Source of the DNA: a virus | Virus record (IMG/VR): IMGVR_UViG_3300005753_000001 | Span: 1-48,484 of that record | Length of the DNA: 48,484 bases | Reading direction: 5' to 3' (one strand) | In this document: piece after piece, positions 40,782 to 48,426 of the stretch | How positions within the stretch are numbered: position 1 is the first letter of the stretch | Layout of the letters: the number at the start of each line of letters is the position of its first letter | Made by a program: the position numbers and the translations under genes | The notes under the pieces: model-generated | Database searches by the model: none | Told to the model about the DNA's origin: nothing | Seen by the model: the letters and a program-made list of their open reading frames with translations, nothing else

Positions 40782-42023
40782 ATGAGCCTGTTAAAACAAG
40801 CCTTATTATCTGAATTACCTTTTATACAGATTAGTTCCGACGATGTATTGAACTTTCCCGCGGTCTTAAAACACTATGTTGGGGCCACCCCAGAGATACT
40901 AAACCCAGAACGATACGCAAAAATACGGGATAAGCACCCCTCCTTAGATAATACTAAGGTGTATTACTGCTTGAATCAGAAATTGAAGCCAACCTCTGAA
41001 CTATATCTGGCGTGTGTCCACCTTGGATTAAGTATAGTATGGGTTAATCGCGATATAGATACTGCCTTTAACGCAGGAAGTGTTCACTTACCTGTCCCAT
41101 TATTACGGTCATTCTTAGAACTCCAAATACCAGAAGAGTCAATTGATGAAGTAATTATTGTTTTAAACGGATTATCTTTGAAAGAGGTGGGAGAGGTTAT
41201 TAGATTGTGCTCAACTAAATACAAGAAATTAACTCCTTTGGCTTTACTAGGTACTCGGCGCGAATGCCTCACAGGGACAACAGGATTGCAGTCTATTGAT
41301 ACGAAATATGATTTCTATCTCCCCAACCCCGATATTTTAAACTGGGTTGATCGAGAAGGGAAGTTATTTCAAATTCAAGATGTCCCTGATATGTTACGAC
41401 CTAGGGGGTTATTATTCACTGGTGGGCCTGGACTAGGAAAATCGCTAGGGGCCAAGTATATTGCAAAAACACTCGGATTGAACTTATTCCACTTAGATCT
41501 AAGTAGTTTGATGGCAAAATACGTAGGCGAATCCGAACAAAACTTAGCAAGTGCTTTACAAAAAATAGATCAATCAGCCCCGTGTGTAGTTCTGATTGAT
41601 GAAATTGAAAAGAGCTTTATGAGTTCAGGAGATGGAGGAGTCACTAGTAAACTACTCGCCCAGTTACTATGGTGGTTACAGGCGCATAAGAGTAATGTTA
41701 TTACTATTATGACTACGAATGATCAGCGTAAAATCCCCCCAGAATTATATCGTCCTGGGCGTATAGATAAGATTATTCGATTTACGGGGTTAGGGCATAA
41801 AGATGCAAAAGTGTTTATAAGTCGATTGTGCCAGAACTTACAAGGCTGGTTTGAAGCCCTAGACGCTAAAGATGTGTTTAATATCTCTATGAAGTTATAC
41901 GGCGAGTTAGAACTCACCAGCTTAGGCCAAAAACACCTAAAATCACATGCTGAGGTTACACAGGCAGTTTATGAGGAGGTCAAGACAAATATACTATTAA
42001 ATCTAGATGAAGATCCTAATTAA
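40782..42023 (+). CDS. AAA+ ATPase (Ycf46/FtsH-like core), 413 aa
   Basis: Walker A GGPGLGKS (residues 214-221), Walker B VVLIDEIEK (D273, E274), and the second region of homology PPELYRPGRIDKI with two Arg fingers mark a classical AAA module. The pore-like segment is LMAKYVGESEQNL. Residues 1-200 lack FtsH or ClpX features and resemble the N-terminal domain of Ycf46-type proteins (FIQISSDDVLNFPAVL, then a Rossmann-like part VIIVLNGLSLKEV). No protease motif is present. It may remodel replication or host proteins. ACGGAGTGC precedes ATG 40782. Confidence 0.8.
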   Translation: MSLLKQALLSELPFIQISSDDVLNFPAVLKHYVGATPEILNPERYAKIRDKHPSLDNTKVYYCLNQKLKPTSELYLACVHLGLSIVWVNRDIDTAFNAGSVHLPVPLLRSFLELQIPEESIDEVIIVLNGLSLKEVGEVIRLCSTKYKKLTPLALLGTRRECLTGTTGLQSIDTKYDFYLPNPDILNWVDREGKLFQIQDVPDMLRPRGLLFTGGPGLGKSLGAKYIAKTLGLNLFHLDLSSLMAKYVGESEQNLASALQKIDQSAPCVVLIDEIEKSFMSSGDGGVTSKLLAQLLWWLQAHKSNVITIMTTNDQRKIPPELYRPGRIDKIIRFTGLGHKDAKVFISRLCQNLQGWFEALDAKDVFNISMKLYGELELTSLGQKHLKSHAEVTQAVYEEVKTNILLNLDEDPN

Positions 42024-42042
42024 CCTAATAATGGAGTTAGAC

Positions 42043-42192
42043 ATGACTAAAACTAAGAAAATAAATAACATGGAGTTTAAACTTCAGGCTCAGACGTATA
42101 TAAAAGCCCCCAAAACTTCAGGTACTCGAAGAAAGAACTCGGGAAAATCTATCTGTTATATACCCAATAAAATATTTTATTTTATTAATTAA
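42043..42192 (+). CDS. Small basic protein, 49 aa
   Basis: ATG 42043 has GGAG 6 nt upstream, better than the upstream ATG 42007 within the ATPase gene. The product is rich in Lys/Arg and Thr (MTKTKKINNMEFKLQAQT, SGTRRKNSGKSICY). It is a likely nucleic-acid or membrane-associated peptide. No family recognised. Confidence 0.5.
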   Translation: MTKTKKINNMEFKLQAQTYIKAPKTSGTRRKNSGKSICYIPNKIFYFIN

Positions 42193-42208
42193 TAATCGGA
42201 GAAGTAGC

Positions 42209-42529
42209 ATGATTGGTACAGACAAACGAGAGGTGGTTGGTTGGTGGATATGGTTACTTATTTTAGTAATGTTTCCTCTAGTTATCCTAACCATATTTGG
42301 ATATATGGGGAAGTTCACTGGTACGGTAGTAGAGAGAGCTGTGTTTGAAAATAGCTTCCAATACTCAGAATCTAGAAAGTCGGAGGCTTTACTCTATGAG
42401 GCCCAGTTAGCGGAGGTTAATAGGATGTTGAGTAGCCTAGACCTAACAATAGATAGTCGGCGCAATTTAGAGAGACAAGCCTCTGGCCTTAGAATTCAAT
42501 TAACCGTAGCAAGAGGAAAACAACGATGA
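42209..42529 (+). CDS. Single-span membrane protein with coiled coil, 106 aa
   Basis: GGAGAAGTAGC precedes ATG 42209. Residues about 12-33 span the membrane (WWIWLLILVMFPLVILTIFG), followed by YMGKFTGTVVERAVFENSFQ and a charged coiled coil (EALLYEAQLAEVNRML, RRNLERQASGLRIQL). Similar proteins recur in phages of Gram-negative hosts, paired with a lipoprotein just as here. The stop overlaps the lipoprotein ATG (ATGA). An envelope or superinfection role is plausible but unproven. Confidence 0.65.
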   Translation: MIGTDKREVVGWWIWLLILVMFPLVILTIFGYMGKFTGTVVERAVFENSFQYSESRKSEALLYEAQLAEVNRMLSSLDLTIDSRRNLERQASGLRIQLTVARGKQR

Positions 42530-43080
42530 GACCTATGATGAAAACGTTTTGGTTGATGTTCGTGATGACATCAATAGTAGTACTATCTGGGTGTAATAAT
42601 GAGACTTCAAATAAAGAGGCTAAGAAGGTATCTGCTCAACAAGATCAATATGAGATTGGTCAACCCGTACCAGTATTTGATTGGTCGCTTGAACGGCATT
42701 TACTGATTCAGTTGTATTCCTTGCGAAATCAGAAGGCCGCGACTCATTCGGTTTGGCGATCAGACTACGGGATGATCGAGGGGGATTGCCCGTCATTAGG
42801 GTACGGGTTGCCGTATGATACGAGCCTAACCAACCCTCTTAAAAGCACAAGTCATCGAGGATCAGCCCTCACTACGATTGAACAGGCTGAACCTAACGGG
42901 ATATTCGCCAGTAAAAATACCACGGCCACGTTTGTTATGTGTGTGGGGGACACAGGAGCCTTAGAGCCGATGTATATCGAATCCAAGGTAACTGCCTACC
43001 CAGGCCCAGTTAATGTAGACTATAAGACTAATAGAGTAAAAAGGATTGGCCCAGCGTCAGTTACAATCTCTAAGCAATAA
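42526..43080 (+). CDS. Phage lipoprotein, 184 aa
   Basis: The N-terminus (MKTFWLMFVMTSIVVLSGC) is a signal with lipobox LSGC (Cys23), so processing by signal peptidase II and anchoring is predicted. The mature part contains ATHSVWRSDYG, DCPSLGYGLPYD and SLTNPLK, which match a recurrent phage family pattern CPSxGxxxPxxxxLTNP. It pairs with the upstream membrane protein. Candidate roles are superinfection exclusion or receptor blocking, by analogy with other phage lipoproteins only. It ends in four consecutive TAA codons. Confidence 0.7.
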   Translation: MRPMMKTFWLMFVMTSIVVLSGCNNETSNKEAKKVSAQQDQYEIGQPVPVFDWSLERHLLIQLYSLRNQKAATHSVWRSDYGMIEGDCPSLGYGLPYDTSLTNPLKSTSHRGSALTTIEQAEPNGIFASKNTTATFVMCVGDTGALEPMYIESKVTAYPGPVNVDYKTNRVKRIGPASVTISKQ

Positions 43081-43089
43081 TAATAATAA
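43078..43089 (+). repeat. (TAA)4 tandem stop codons
   Basis: Four in-frame TAA codons at the end of the lipoprotein gene, like the five at 18492-18506. Confidence 0.9.
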
Positions 43090-43126
43090 GCTACAAGCCA
43101 AGGATGGCTACTCAGAGGTTTCATTT

Positions 43127-43459
43127 ATGATAAATGTCACAGTTCATACTAACGAAAGATGGCACGAAAGATTCCCCACATTTGATATCGTCGAGCAATG
43201 GGAAACATCTACCCAAATTAGTCTTAGAAAAGTCACTAAGTTTCTAGATCCGATTAACTACAATTTAACCTTAAAACAAAAGGTTGTTAAAAAGCCAGTA
43301 ATCTATTACATGTCGAAAAACAATTTAATGATTTTTGTAGTTAGCACAGACGCAAAAAGTATTATCACAGTCTGGCCTGCAGTACACCCTAGAAGCAAAG
43401 TAGGTACTGACAAGCGTAATCACCGTAATAGAAGAATCGCTCGGGGAGTTCATAGATAA
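43127..43459 (+). CDS. Hypothetical protein, 110 aa
   Basis: ATG 43127 has AGAGG 9 nt upstream; the frame is open from 43046 inside the lipoprotein gene. The product is basic and beta-rich (VTVHTNERWHERFPTFDIVE, MIFVVSTDAKSIITVWPAVH) and ends in Arg/His/Asn (KRNHRNRRIARGVHR). The fold resembles small RelE- or RNase-like phage proteins, but I see no secure catalytic match. It is co-transcribed with the replication genes. Confidence 0.55.
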   Translation: MINVTVHTNERWHERFPTFDIVEQWETSTQISLRKVTKFLDPINYNLTLKQKVVKKPVIYYMSKNNLMIFVVSTDAKSIITVWPAVHPRSKVGTDKRNHRNRRIARGVHR

Positions 43460-43463
43460 TATT

Positions 43464-44504
43464 ATGTGTATTTATATTATGAATAATGTCTTTAAAATGT
43501 CCCCTGAAGTACTAACTAATACGGAAAAAAGTGTCTTATTGGTACTTGCTAGATATGCAAATACTAAAGGAATAGAGTGCTTTCCGGGGTTAGATAGGAT
43601 AGCCCATAATAGCAGCCTACACCCAAAAACAGTATCTAAGGTTATTTCTCAATTACAAAAGAAGAAATTAATCATACGAATCTCTAGAAATAGGCAAAAT
43701 CCACCACTCCCGAATGAGTATATTATTGCAGTGCAACTGATTGCAATGATGGCCGAGAAATCTGAAAAACTACCTAACCCAGGTAATCCTCCGTTACCAA
43801 CCCAGGTAACTTTAAAGTCCAACCCAGGTAACGCACGGGCACACTATAGATCAGTTAAGAATCAGAAGCAGAGATTAAAAGAAGACGAGGGTAAATCTCT
43901 CGTCAAAACTAAGGTAATTATTCCTCCACAAATACTCAAGATAACCTCTGGAGATGCTATGAAAAAAGATATGCCGAATAAATTTAAAGTACTTGGCTCC
44001 GCAAAGAACGTAGAGGGTGTTTACAGCTCGTTAAAAGGTAAACCTACATCGACATATACGTTAGAGGGTAAAAAGGTCACACCAGGCTCCTTGATCGTCC
44101 TGTGGCGAGATCTAGTACCTCACTTCTACCCTGATATGGGAATGTTAGTCGAATTTAAAATAAAAGAGAAAGGACAGTTCGCCCAATTAATAAAATTACT
44201 CCCAGATGATAAGCTCGTTTCTTCAGTCACAGAGGTTCTGGAGCATTGGGTTGAGTTTACTAATTTTGTTGAGAGTAGTTTCGGGGCGAAAAAATCCCCC
44301 TTGTACCCGACGATTGGATATATGCTTCTGTACTCACAAGCGGTATTGAGTTTCTCAGCTCAAGAAAATGAAGATCTTCCAGTGCAATCAGTTGCAATGA
44401 AAGAAGTACAAGATAAAAAGCCTATTGACACAGAAGCTACAAACAGGCAAGATAAACCTATGACTCTAGAAGAGTTCCAAAGCATGGAAGGAGATGATGG
44501 ATAG
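43464..44504 (+). CDS. Winged-helix replication initiator-like protein (O-like), 346 aa
   Basis: Residues about 12-85 form a winged helix (LTNTEKSVLLVLARYANTKG, CFPGLDRIAHNSSLHPKTVS, KVISQLQKKKLIIRIS) of the kind in phage O/DnaD-like replication proteins. A Pro-rich linker and a helical C-terminal domain (about 190-300) follow, ending acidic. It precedes the loader-like protein and DnaB, the usual O-P-helicase order. Two dyad repeats lie in frame in this gene (VQLIAM near residue 90 and VQSVAM near residue 308). ATG 43464 lies 15 nt after GGGGAG, a long spacing. Confidence 0.7.
   Translation: MCIYIMNNVFKMSPEVLTNTEKSVLLVLARYANTKGIECFPGLDRIAHNSSLHPKTVSKVISQLQKKKLIIRISRNRQNPPLPNEYIIAVQLIAMMAEKSEKLPNPGNPPLPTQVTLKSNPGNARAHYRSVKNQKQRLKEDEGKSLVKTKVIIPPQILKITSGDAMKKDMPNKFKVLGSAKNVEGVYSSLKGKPTSTYTLEGKKVTPGSLIVLWRDLVPHFYPDMGMLVEFKIKEKGQFAQLIKLLPDDKLVSSVTEVLEHWVEFTNFVESSFGAKKSPLYPTIGYMLLYSQAVLSFSAQENEDLPVQSVAMKEVQDKKPIDTEATNRQDKPMTLEEFQSMEGDDG
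43730..43747. repeat. Dyad repeat copy 14 (in frame in the replication gene)
   Basis: AGTGCAACTGATTGCAAT, the centre being inverted (ACTGAT). Translated as VQLIAM at the end of the winged helix. Confidence 0.85.
44381..44398. repeat. Dyad repeat copy 15 (in frame in the replication gene)
   Basis: AGTGCAATCAGTTGCAAT, identical to copy 10. Translated as VQSVAM about 35 codons before the stop. Confidence 0.85.
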
Positions 44505-44527
44505 TCTAAAAACACCTGAGAGTATTC

Positions 44528-45088
44528 ATGCAGGATAAAATACAAAAAGCAATTTCTGATGGTGTGATTGACCCTGAACATCACGTCAGGTTACTTAGAG
44601 ACATCGATAAGGTTTCTCGAGTAGCAGGAATTCCAGTATCTTTTATTCTAACCTCAGCGGTTGATATCTGTACTGCAGAGGAGCTAGTTTGGGTTAAAGC
44701 CCTTAAATCCCACGAACATGCTAACTTAGCATTTGTTAATAGTTCTAAACCATCAACCCCCTCAGAGACGAGAATGATGGCCTTAACAGGTTTGTTTATC
44801 CGTAATTTTATAAACGCTCAGTACATGAGTGTTACCAAAGTTCTTAAATCAGACCCACAAGAATTATTAGAGCCCACAGTTCTGCTCATCCCTAATTTCT
44901 TCCTAAGTAGGGCGAATGGAGGGGGAATTGCAACGTGGCATGTTTCAGATTTATATGGACTCTTATTACATCGAACAGGATTAAACAAAAGCACAATAAT
45001 TCATATAGATAATTTTTCGGTCCTAACGAAAGAGTATGGGCAAGGATTATCGGATCACATAAAAACTTATTTTAAGATAATGCGATAA
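44528..45088 (+). CDS. Helicase-loader-like protein lacking Walker A, 186 aa
   Basis: Located between the O-like protein and DnaB. The order EPTVLLIPNFFLSRANGGGI, HVSDLYGLLLHRTGLNKSTI and IHIDNFSVLTKEYG matches the second half of DnaC/IstB-type loaders (LLVIDE... LxxVLxxRxxxxxPTIIxSN...YG), but the Walker B Asp-Glu is changed to Pro-Asn and no GxxxxGKT is found upstream. It is likely a non-hydrolysing loader. The ATG 44528 lies 24 nt after the previous stop with a weak Shine-Dalgarno (GAG). The TAA overlaps the helicase ATG. Confidence 0.5.
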   Translation: MQDKIQKAISDGVIDPEHHVRLLRDIDKVSRVAGIPVSFILTSAVDICTAEELVWVKALKSHEHANLAFVNSSKPSTPSETRMMALTGLFIRNFINAQYMSVTKVLKSDPQELLEPTVLLIPNFFLSRANGGGIATWHVSDLYGLLLHRTGLNKSTIIHIDNFSVLTKEYGQGLSDHIKTYFKIMR

Positions 45089-46365
45089 TGATTGAAGGCA
45101 AAGCGACAGTAGGTAAAAGACTTTTAGCAAGTTTAGTAGACTCTCCAAAAGGGGTTAAGAATCTTATGGATCTAGGATTGTTTGATGAGTTGTTTTCAGG
45201 GGGGGAATTACATGTTTATAATTTCTTAAACGATCACGCCATGAAATACGGGACGATGCCAGATAGACTTACTATTGAAGAGGAGTTGGATGTTGAACTC
45301 CCCTCAGTTGTAGAGCCTCCAAGTTATTACTTAGCTAAAGTTGAGAGTAGATATTTACATCAGCAAGTTAAAACAACTTTGAAACTTGCTAAAGACCAGA
45401 TTAACGCCGACGCCCCAGAAAAAGCATTAGCATCCATCACAGAATTAGTGACTAAAAGTTATCGGTCTAAGAATAGAAAACGAATTATAAACTTCACCGA
45501 CGATGCCCATAAGATCATCAAGCTAGATTACAAAAATCACTTATTGTTAGGTGACGATTACGGAATTAAATTAGGATACCCTTACCTTGATAACATGGTT
45601 GGGGGCCTACAGGCTGGAGATTTTGCAGCTATAGCTGGGCGTCCGTCCGCTGGCAAAACATATCTCATGTTGCACATGGCACACCACATTTGGCAAGTAG
45701 CTAAGAAAGTACCATTAATGATTTCCATGGAAATGGCGACGTTACCTTTAGTTCAAAGGGTAGCAGCCATGCACTCGAAAATATCTATTACAAAGCTAAA
45801 GAATGCGGCGTTAAGTACCAAGAGCTGGAAGAAAATTGACCATGATTTAAGTTCGCTACATGAGGACAACGTTCCCTTTTGGATAGTAGATGGGAATCTC
45901 ACCGCGACCATAGATGATGTCATTTTATTGTCCCACCAATTTAAACCAGACATTATCCTAATCGATGGAGCGTATTTATTGCGAGCCAAGTACAACAACG
46001 CTCAGAAGTGGCAACAGATAGCAGCTAATGCTGAGGCCATGAAACAAGAAATTGCCTCTGATCTAGGAATCCCTGTAATTGCGTCCTATCAATTTAACAA
46101 GGATGCGACTAGGGTGAAAAGCGCAGAGGATATTGGTTTAGAGCACATTGCAGGTAGTGAAGCAATCGGACAGCTATCTACCGTAGTATTGGGTTTAATG
46201 GAAAGAGAGAGTATTGAGACTATGAATCGCAGGCATGTATCAATACTAAAAGGGCGGAACGGGGAGGTCGGAGGATTTAATATTAATTGGATCTTTGATA
46301 CTTGGCCCCACATGAGTTTCGATGAGATCATAGGAGACTCTGAAGCTGAATTAGATTTCTTATAG
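45088..46365 (+). CDS. Replicative DNA helicase, DnaB-like, 425 aa
   Basis: RecA-fold helicase of the DnaB family that unwinds DNA at the fork. Walker A is AGRPSAGKTYL (G184-T191), motif H2 is PDIILIDGAYLL, and H3/H4-like segments are GIPVIASYQFNKDATR and ISILKGRNGEVGG. The N-terminal region is shorter than in bacterial DnaB and helical. The Glu of the DE motif is replaced in part (LIDG). The start overlaps the loader-like gene (TAATG). It ends the operon at the terminator 46463. Confidence 0.88.
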   Translation: MIEGKATVGKRLLASLVDSPKGVKNLMDLGLFDELFSGGELHVYNFLNDHAMKYGTMPDRLTIEEELDVELPSVVEPPSYYLAKVESRYLHQQVKTTLKLAKDQINADAPEKALASITELVTKSYRSKNRKRIINFTDDAHKIIKLDYKNHLLLGDDYGIKLGYPYLDNMVGGLQAGDFAAIAGRPSAGKTYLMLHMAHHIWQVAKKVPLMISMEMATLPLVQRVAAMHSKISITKLKNAALSTKSWKKIDHDLSSLHEDNVPFWIVDGNLTATIDDVILLSHQFKPDIILIDGAYLLRAKYNNAQKWQQIAANAEAMKQEIASDLGIPVIASYQFNKDATRVKSAEDIGLEHIAGSEAIGQLSTVVLGLMERESIETMNRRHVSILKGRNGEVGGFNINWIFDTWPHMSFDEIIGDSEAELDFL

Positions 46366-46428
46366 AAATACTTGTATAATAGTAAAAGACTATAATAGTA
46401 ATAAGTGGTTAACGTAATGTGCCACCCT

Positions 46429-46455
46429 ATCGAGATATTGCCCCATATCTTCGAT
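46429..46455 (+). promoter_or_regulatory. Imperfect hairpin upstream of the terminator
   Basis: ATCGAGATAT pairs with ATATCTTCGAT (one bulge) around a TGCCCC loop. It lies in the gap after the helicase, just before the terminator. A role in stability or attenuation is unproven. Confidence 0.5.
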
Positions 46456-46462
46456 CTTATAG

Positions 46463-46493
46463 GAGTCCTTTTTGCTGAGAGGACTCTTTTTTT
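46463..46493 (+). terminator. Rho-independent terminator after the helicase gene
   Basis: GAGTCCT (46463-46469) pairs with AGGACTC (46480-46486) over a 10-nt loop, followed directly by seven T. It is followed 3 nt later by promoter P5. Confidence 0.88.
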
Positions 46494-46495
46494 AT

Positions 46496-46524
46496 TTGAC
46501 AACCTGAATCTTTTTATATATGAT
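46496..46524 (+). promoter_or_regulatory. Sigma70-type promoter P5 with extended -35
   Basis: TTGACA (46496-46501), 17-nt spacer, TATGAT (46519-46524), extension ACCTGAAT. The terminator-promoter junction insulates the helicase operon from the primase operon. Confidence 0.85.
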
Positions 46525-46561
46525 ACAACGGTAATTAAATTTCCTATAAAGGGGTGTGAGT

Positions 46562-47047
46562 ATGGCTTTAACGATTACAAAAAAGAAGAGCATCCAGGCA
46601 GTAGTTGTGGATTCTGAAACTTATGAGCAGTATCAACTACAATTAATAGAGTACGGTGATGCAGCGACGCATCTAGCTAAATTGGAAGATATCTTAGCGA
46701 AGGATATTAAAGATCGCGTCCAGAATATTAAGGAGATTAAAGCACAGCAAGTTAATCGCGCTAAGTACCTTATTGATTATGTAGATACAACGTGCAAGGC
46801 AGAGGATAGTAAAGTGCTAACAGCAGGGAAGTACTCTGTTAAAATTGGGAAGAAGGCTAAGGTCTCTAAAATTGTCTCACCTGAGAAAGTACAAGAATTA
46901 TTAGATAGGGTTCAGTCAGGATTATTTATTAAGTTAGCCAAGGTTACTTTAGGAGATTTAGGAAAGTACTTAGGCAAATTAGAATACGATCAAATTGTTA
47001 GTGAGACAGATGACGGTAAAAGGACGTTTAAATTACAAGGGGATTAA
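46562..47047 (+). CDS. Helical early protein, possible Gam/Gp157-like, 161 aa
   Basis: AAAGGGGTGTGAGT precedes ATG 46562. Residues about 15-80 are a long charged helix (YEQYQLQLIEYGDAATHLAK), and the end (GLFIKLAKVTLGDLGKYLGK) is helical with Lys clusters. Phage early genes with this coiled architecture include nuclease inhibitors (Gam) and Gp157-type proteins. The match is weak and based on architecture. It is the first gene behind P5, in a primase operon. Confidence 0.45.
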   Translation: MALTITKKKSIQAVVVDSETYEQYQLQLIEYGDAATHLAKLEDILAKDIKDRVQNIKEIKAQQVNRAKYLIDYVDTTCKAEDSKVLTAGKYSVKIGKKAKVSKIVSPEKVQELLDRVQSGLFIKLAKVTLGDLGKYLGKLEYDQIVSETDDGKRTFKLQGD

Positions 47048-47049
47048 TT

Positions 47050-47289
47050 TTGGAAGTCTTAGACACAATTCAAGGCTTGTTATTAGCAATGCGTAAGAAG
47101 AACCCTGGGAGGCCAGGGGCTAGACCGTATTTTACGATTATTTGTAATTCCCAAGGAGATATTAAAGTACATAATGATTCTAATATTAAAGATCACATGT
47201 GCTTTCGACATAAGATTCCCCATTTATTTGGGTATCCTTATTTAGTTGATCTACAGCAAGAAGAAGTTGTAAGAATAGTATTAAGATAA
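47050..47289 (+). CDS. Small early protein, 79 aa
   Basis: The start is TTG 47050 with GGGG upstream; no ATG is near. The product contains RKKNPGRPGARPYFTIICNS and DHMCFRHKIPHLFGYPYL, basic with Cys/His. It may bind nucleic acid, but no family is recognised. It is the second gene of the primase operon. Confidence 0.5.
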   Translation: MEVLDTIQGLLLAMRKKNPGRPGARPYFTIICNSQGDIKVHNDSNIKDHMCFRHKIPHLFGYPYLVDLQQEEVVRIVLR

Positions 47290-47317
47290 CGCCACTTACC
47301 TAAAATCAGGAGGATTT

Positions 47318-47455
47318 ATGCAAGCATATCACACTCATAAAGGGCGCGGAAAGCGCCATGTATCTAAGCCAGGATTAAGCCCCCTAGATAAATTCATACG
47401 TTCAAAGAATACTGAGAAATTAATGGATGAGTTCAGAGTACGGGCTAATATCTAG
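47318..47455 (+). CDS. Small basic peptide, 45 aa
   Basis: A strong Shine-Dalgarno (AGGAGG) lies 4 nt before ATG 47318, and the TAG overlaps the primase GTG (TAGTG), both supporting translation. The product is basic (YHTHKGRGKRHVSKPG) with a helical end (TEKLMDEFRVR). It is probably co-translated with primase. The function is unknown. Confidence 0.6.
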   Translation: MQAYHTHKGRGKRHVSKPGLSPLDKFIRSKNTEKLMDEFRVRANI

Positions 47456-48426
47456 TGAACAAGGATAGGATATACAAGCTCCTACCTACGATTAATTCGG
47501 CCCCAATGCAAACCCAATCTAGATCAGGTTGGGTAATTGCAAAATGTCCATTTTCAAGATGGGATCATGAATCAGGTGTAGATACCAATCCTAGTTTCGC
47601 AATCACTATTAAAGATTCTGAAGAATCCAGGTATAACTGTTTCGCGTGTGGGAATCACGGTGATCTAGAAGAGTTAGTGCAGAAGTTACAATATAACCTT
47701 AAGGATGGTAGTAATGATGGGGCGTATAATCTGCAAGTTGCATTGCAACTGATTGCAACGGAGGATGAATTCGATCTCATGATTAAGGATTATGAGGAGC
47801 CAGAAGATAAATCGGAGCCAATACATTACTTCCCAGAGTATTGGCTAGACAGTTTTATACTTGCCTCAAAATCATCCGACGCCATAGAGTACTTGCAAAG
47901 TAGAAACGTCTCACCCAAAGTTACCAAGTCATTAGATCTTCGGTATGATTCATTTCGAAAGATGGTTTGCTTCCCGATTCGAGACTCCCAAGGCGATTTG
48001 GTCGGGCTCCATGGTAGAGACATCACTGATACGGGCCCACTTAAGTACAATGTTTATTTACATGAACAACACAAAAACACAACTGTATGGTTAGGGGAGT
48101 CTTGGATTGACCCAGACAAACCTGTAGTTTTAGTGGAGTCAGTGTTTGATCTAGCTTCGGTGTATAGAGTCTACACTAATGTCATGTGTGGGCTATCAGC
48201 GGGGTTAAGTTACGCTAGGGTTAAGAGAGTCTCAGATATTGTCGAACTCATAACTTTGTACGACCATGGGAAGGGAGGTGACTCTGCTAGGATGAAATTA
48301 TCTCAATATTTACCCCATAGTAATCTAACACACTTAATACCAACTGAGTTACAAGGAGATCCAGGTAATTGTAATTGTAGTGAGTTATCTGAGTTGTTAT
48401 CCCCCTACATACATTTGACAACCTGA
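47455..48426 (+). CDS. DNA primase-like protein (zinc finger plus Toprim), 323 aa
   Basis: Primase makes RNA primers for replication. Residues about 27-75 form a CHC2-type zinc finger (CPFSRWDH and CFACGNHGD). Residues about 220-290 hold a Toprim fold with PVVLVESVFDLASVY (the acid of motif E) and LITLYDHGKGGDSARMK (the DxD-type motif, with only one clear second Asp). The GTG start overlaps the small peptide stop. It is half the size of DnaG, as in many phage primases. A dyad repeat is translated in frame as LQLIAT near residue 98. Confidence 0.8.
   Translation: MNKDRIYKLLPTINSAPMQTQSRSGWVIAKCPFSRWDHESGVDTNPSFAITIKDSEESRYNCFACGNHGDLEELVQKLQYNLKDGSNDGAYNLQVALQLIATEDEFDLMIKDYEEPEDKSEPIHYFPEYWLDSFILASKSSDAIEYLQSRNVSPKVTKSLDLRYDSFRKMVCFPIRDSQGDLVGLHGRDITDTGPLKYNVYLHEQHKNTTVWLGESWIDPDKPVVLVESVFDLASVYRVYTNVMCGLSAGLSYARVKRVSDIVELITLYDHGKGGDSARMKLSQYLPHSNLTHLIPTELQGDPGNCNCSELSELLSPYIHLTT
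47742..47759. repeat. Dyad repeat copy 16 (in frame in the primase gene)
   Basis: ATTGCAACTGATTGCAAC. The centre is inverted and the last base differs, so no ATG is formed. It lies between the zinc finger and the Toprim region. Confidence 0.8.

Noticed and set aside
46405-46617. 70-residue open frame across the terminator and P5
   Set aside because: It runs through a clear terminator and promoter and into the next gene in another frame, with no ribosome site.
643-47759. CRISPR array
   Set aside because: Repeats are spaced by hundreds to thousands of bases and have no regular spacers.
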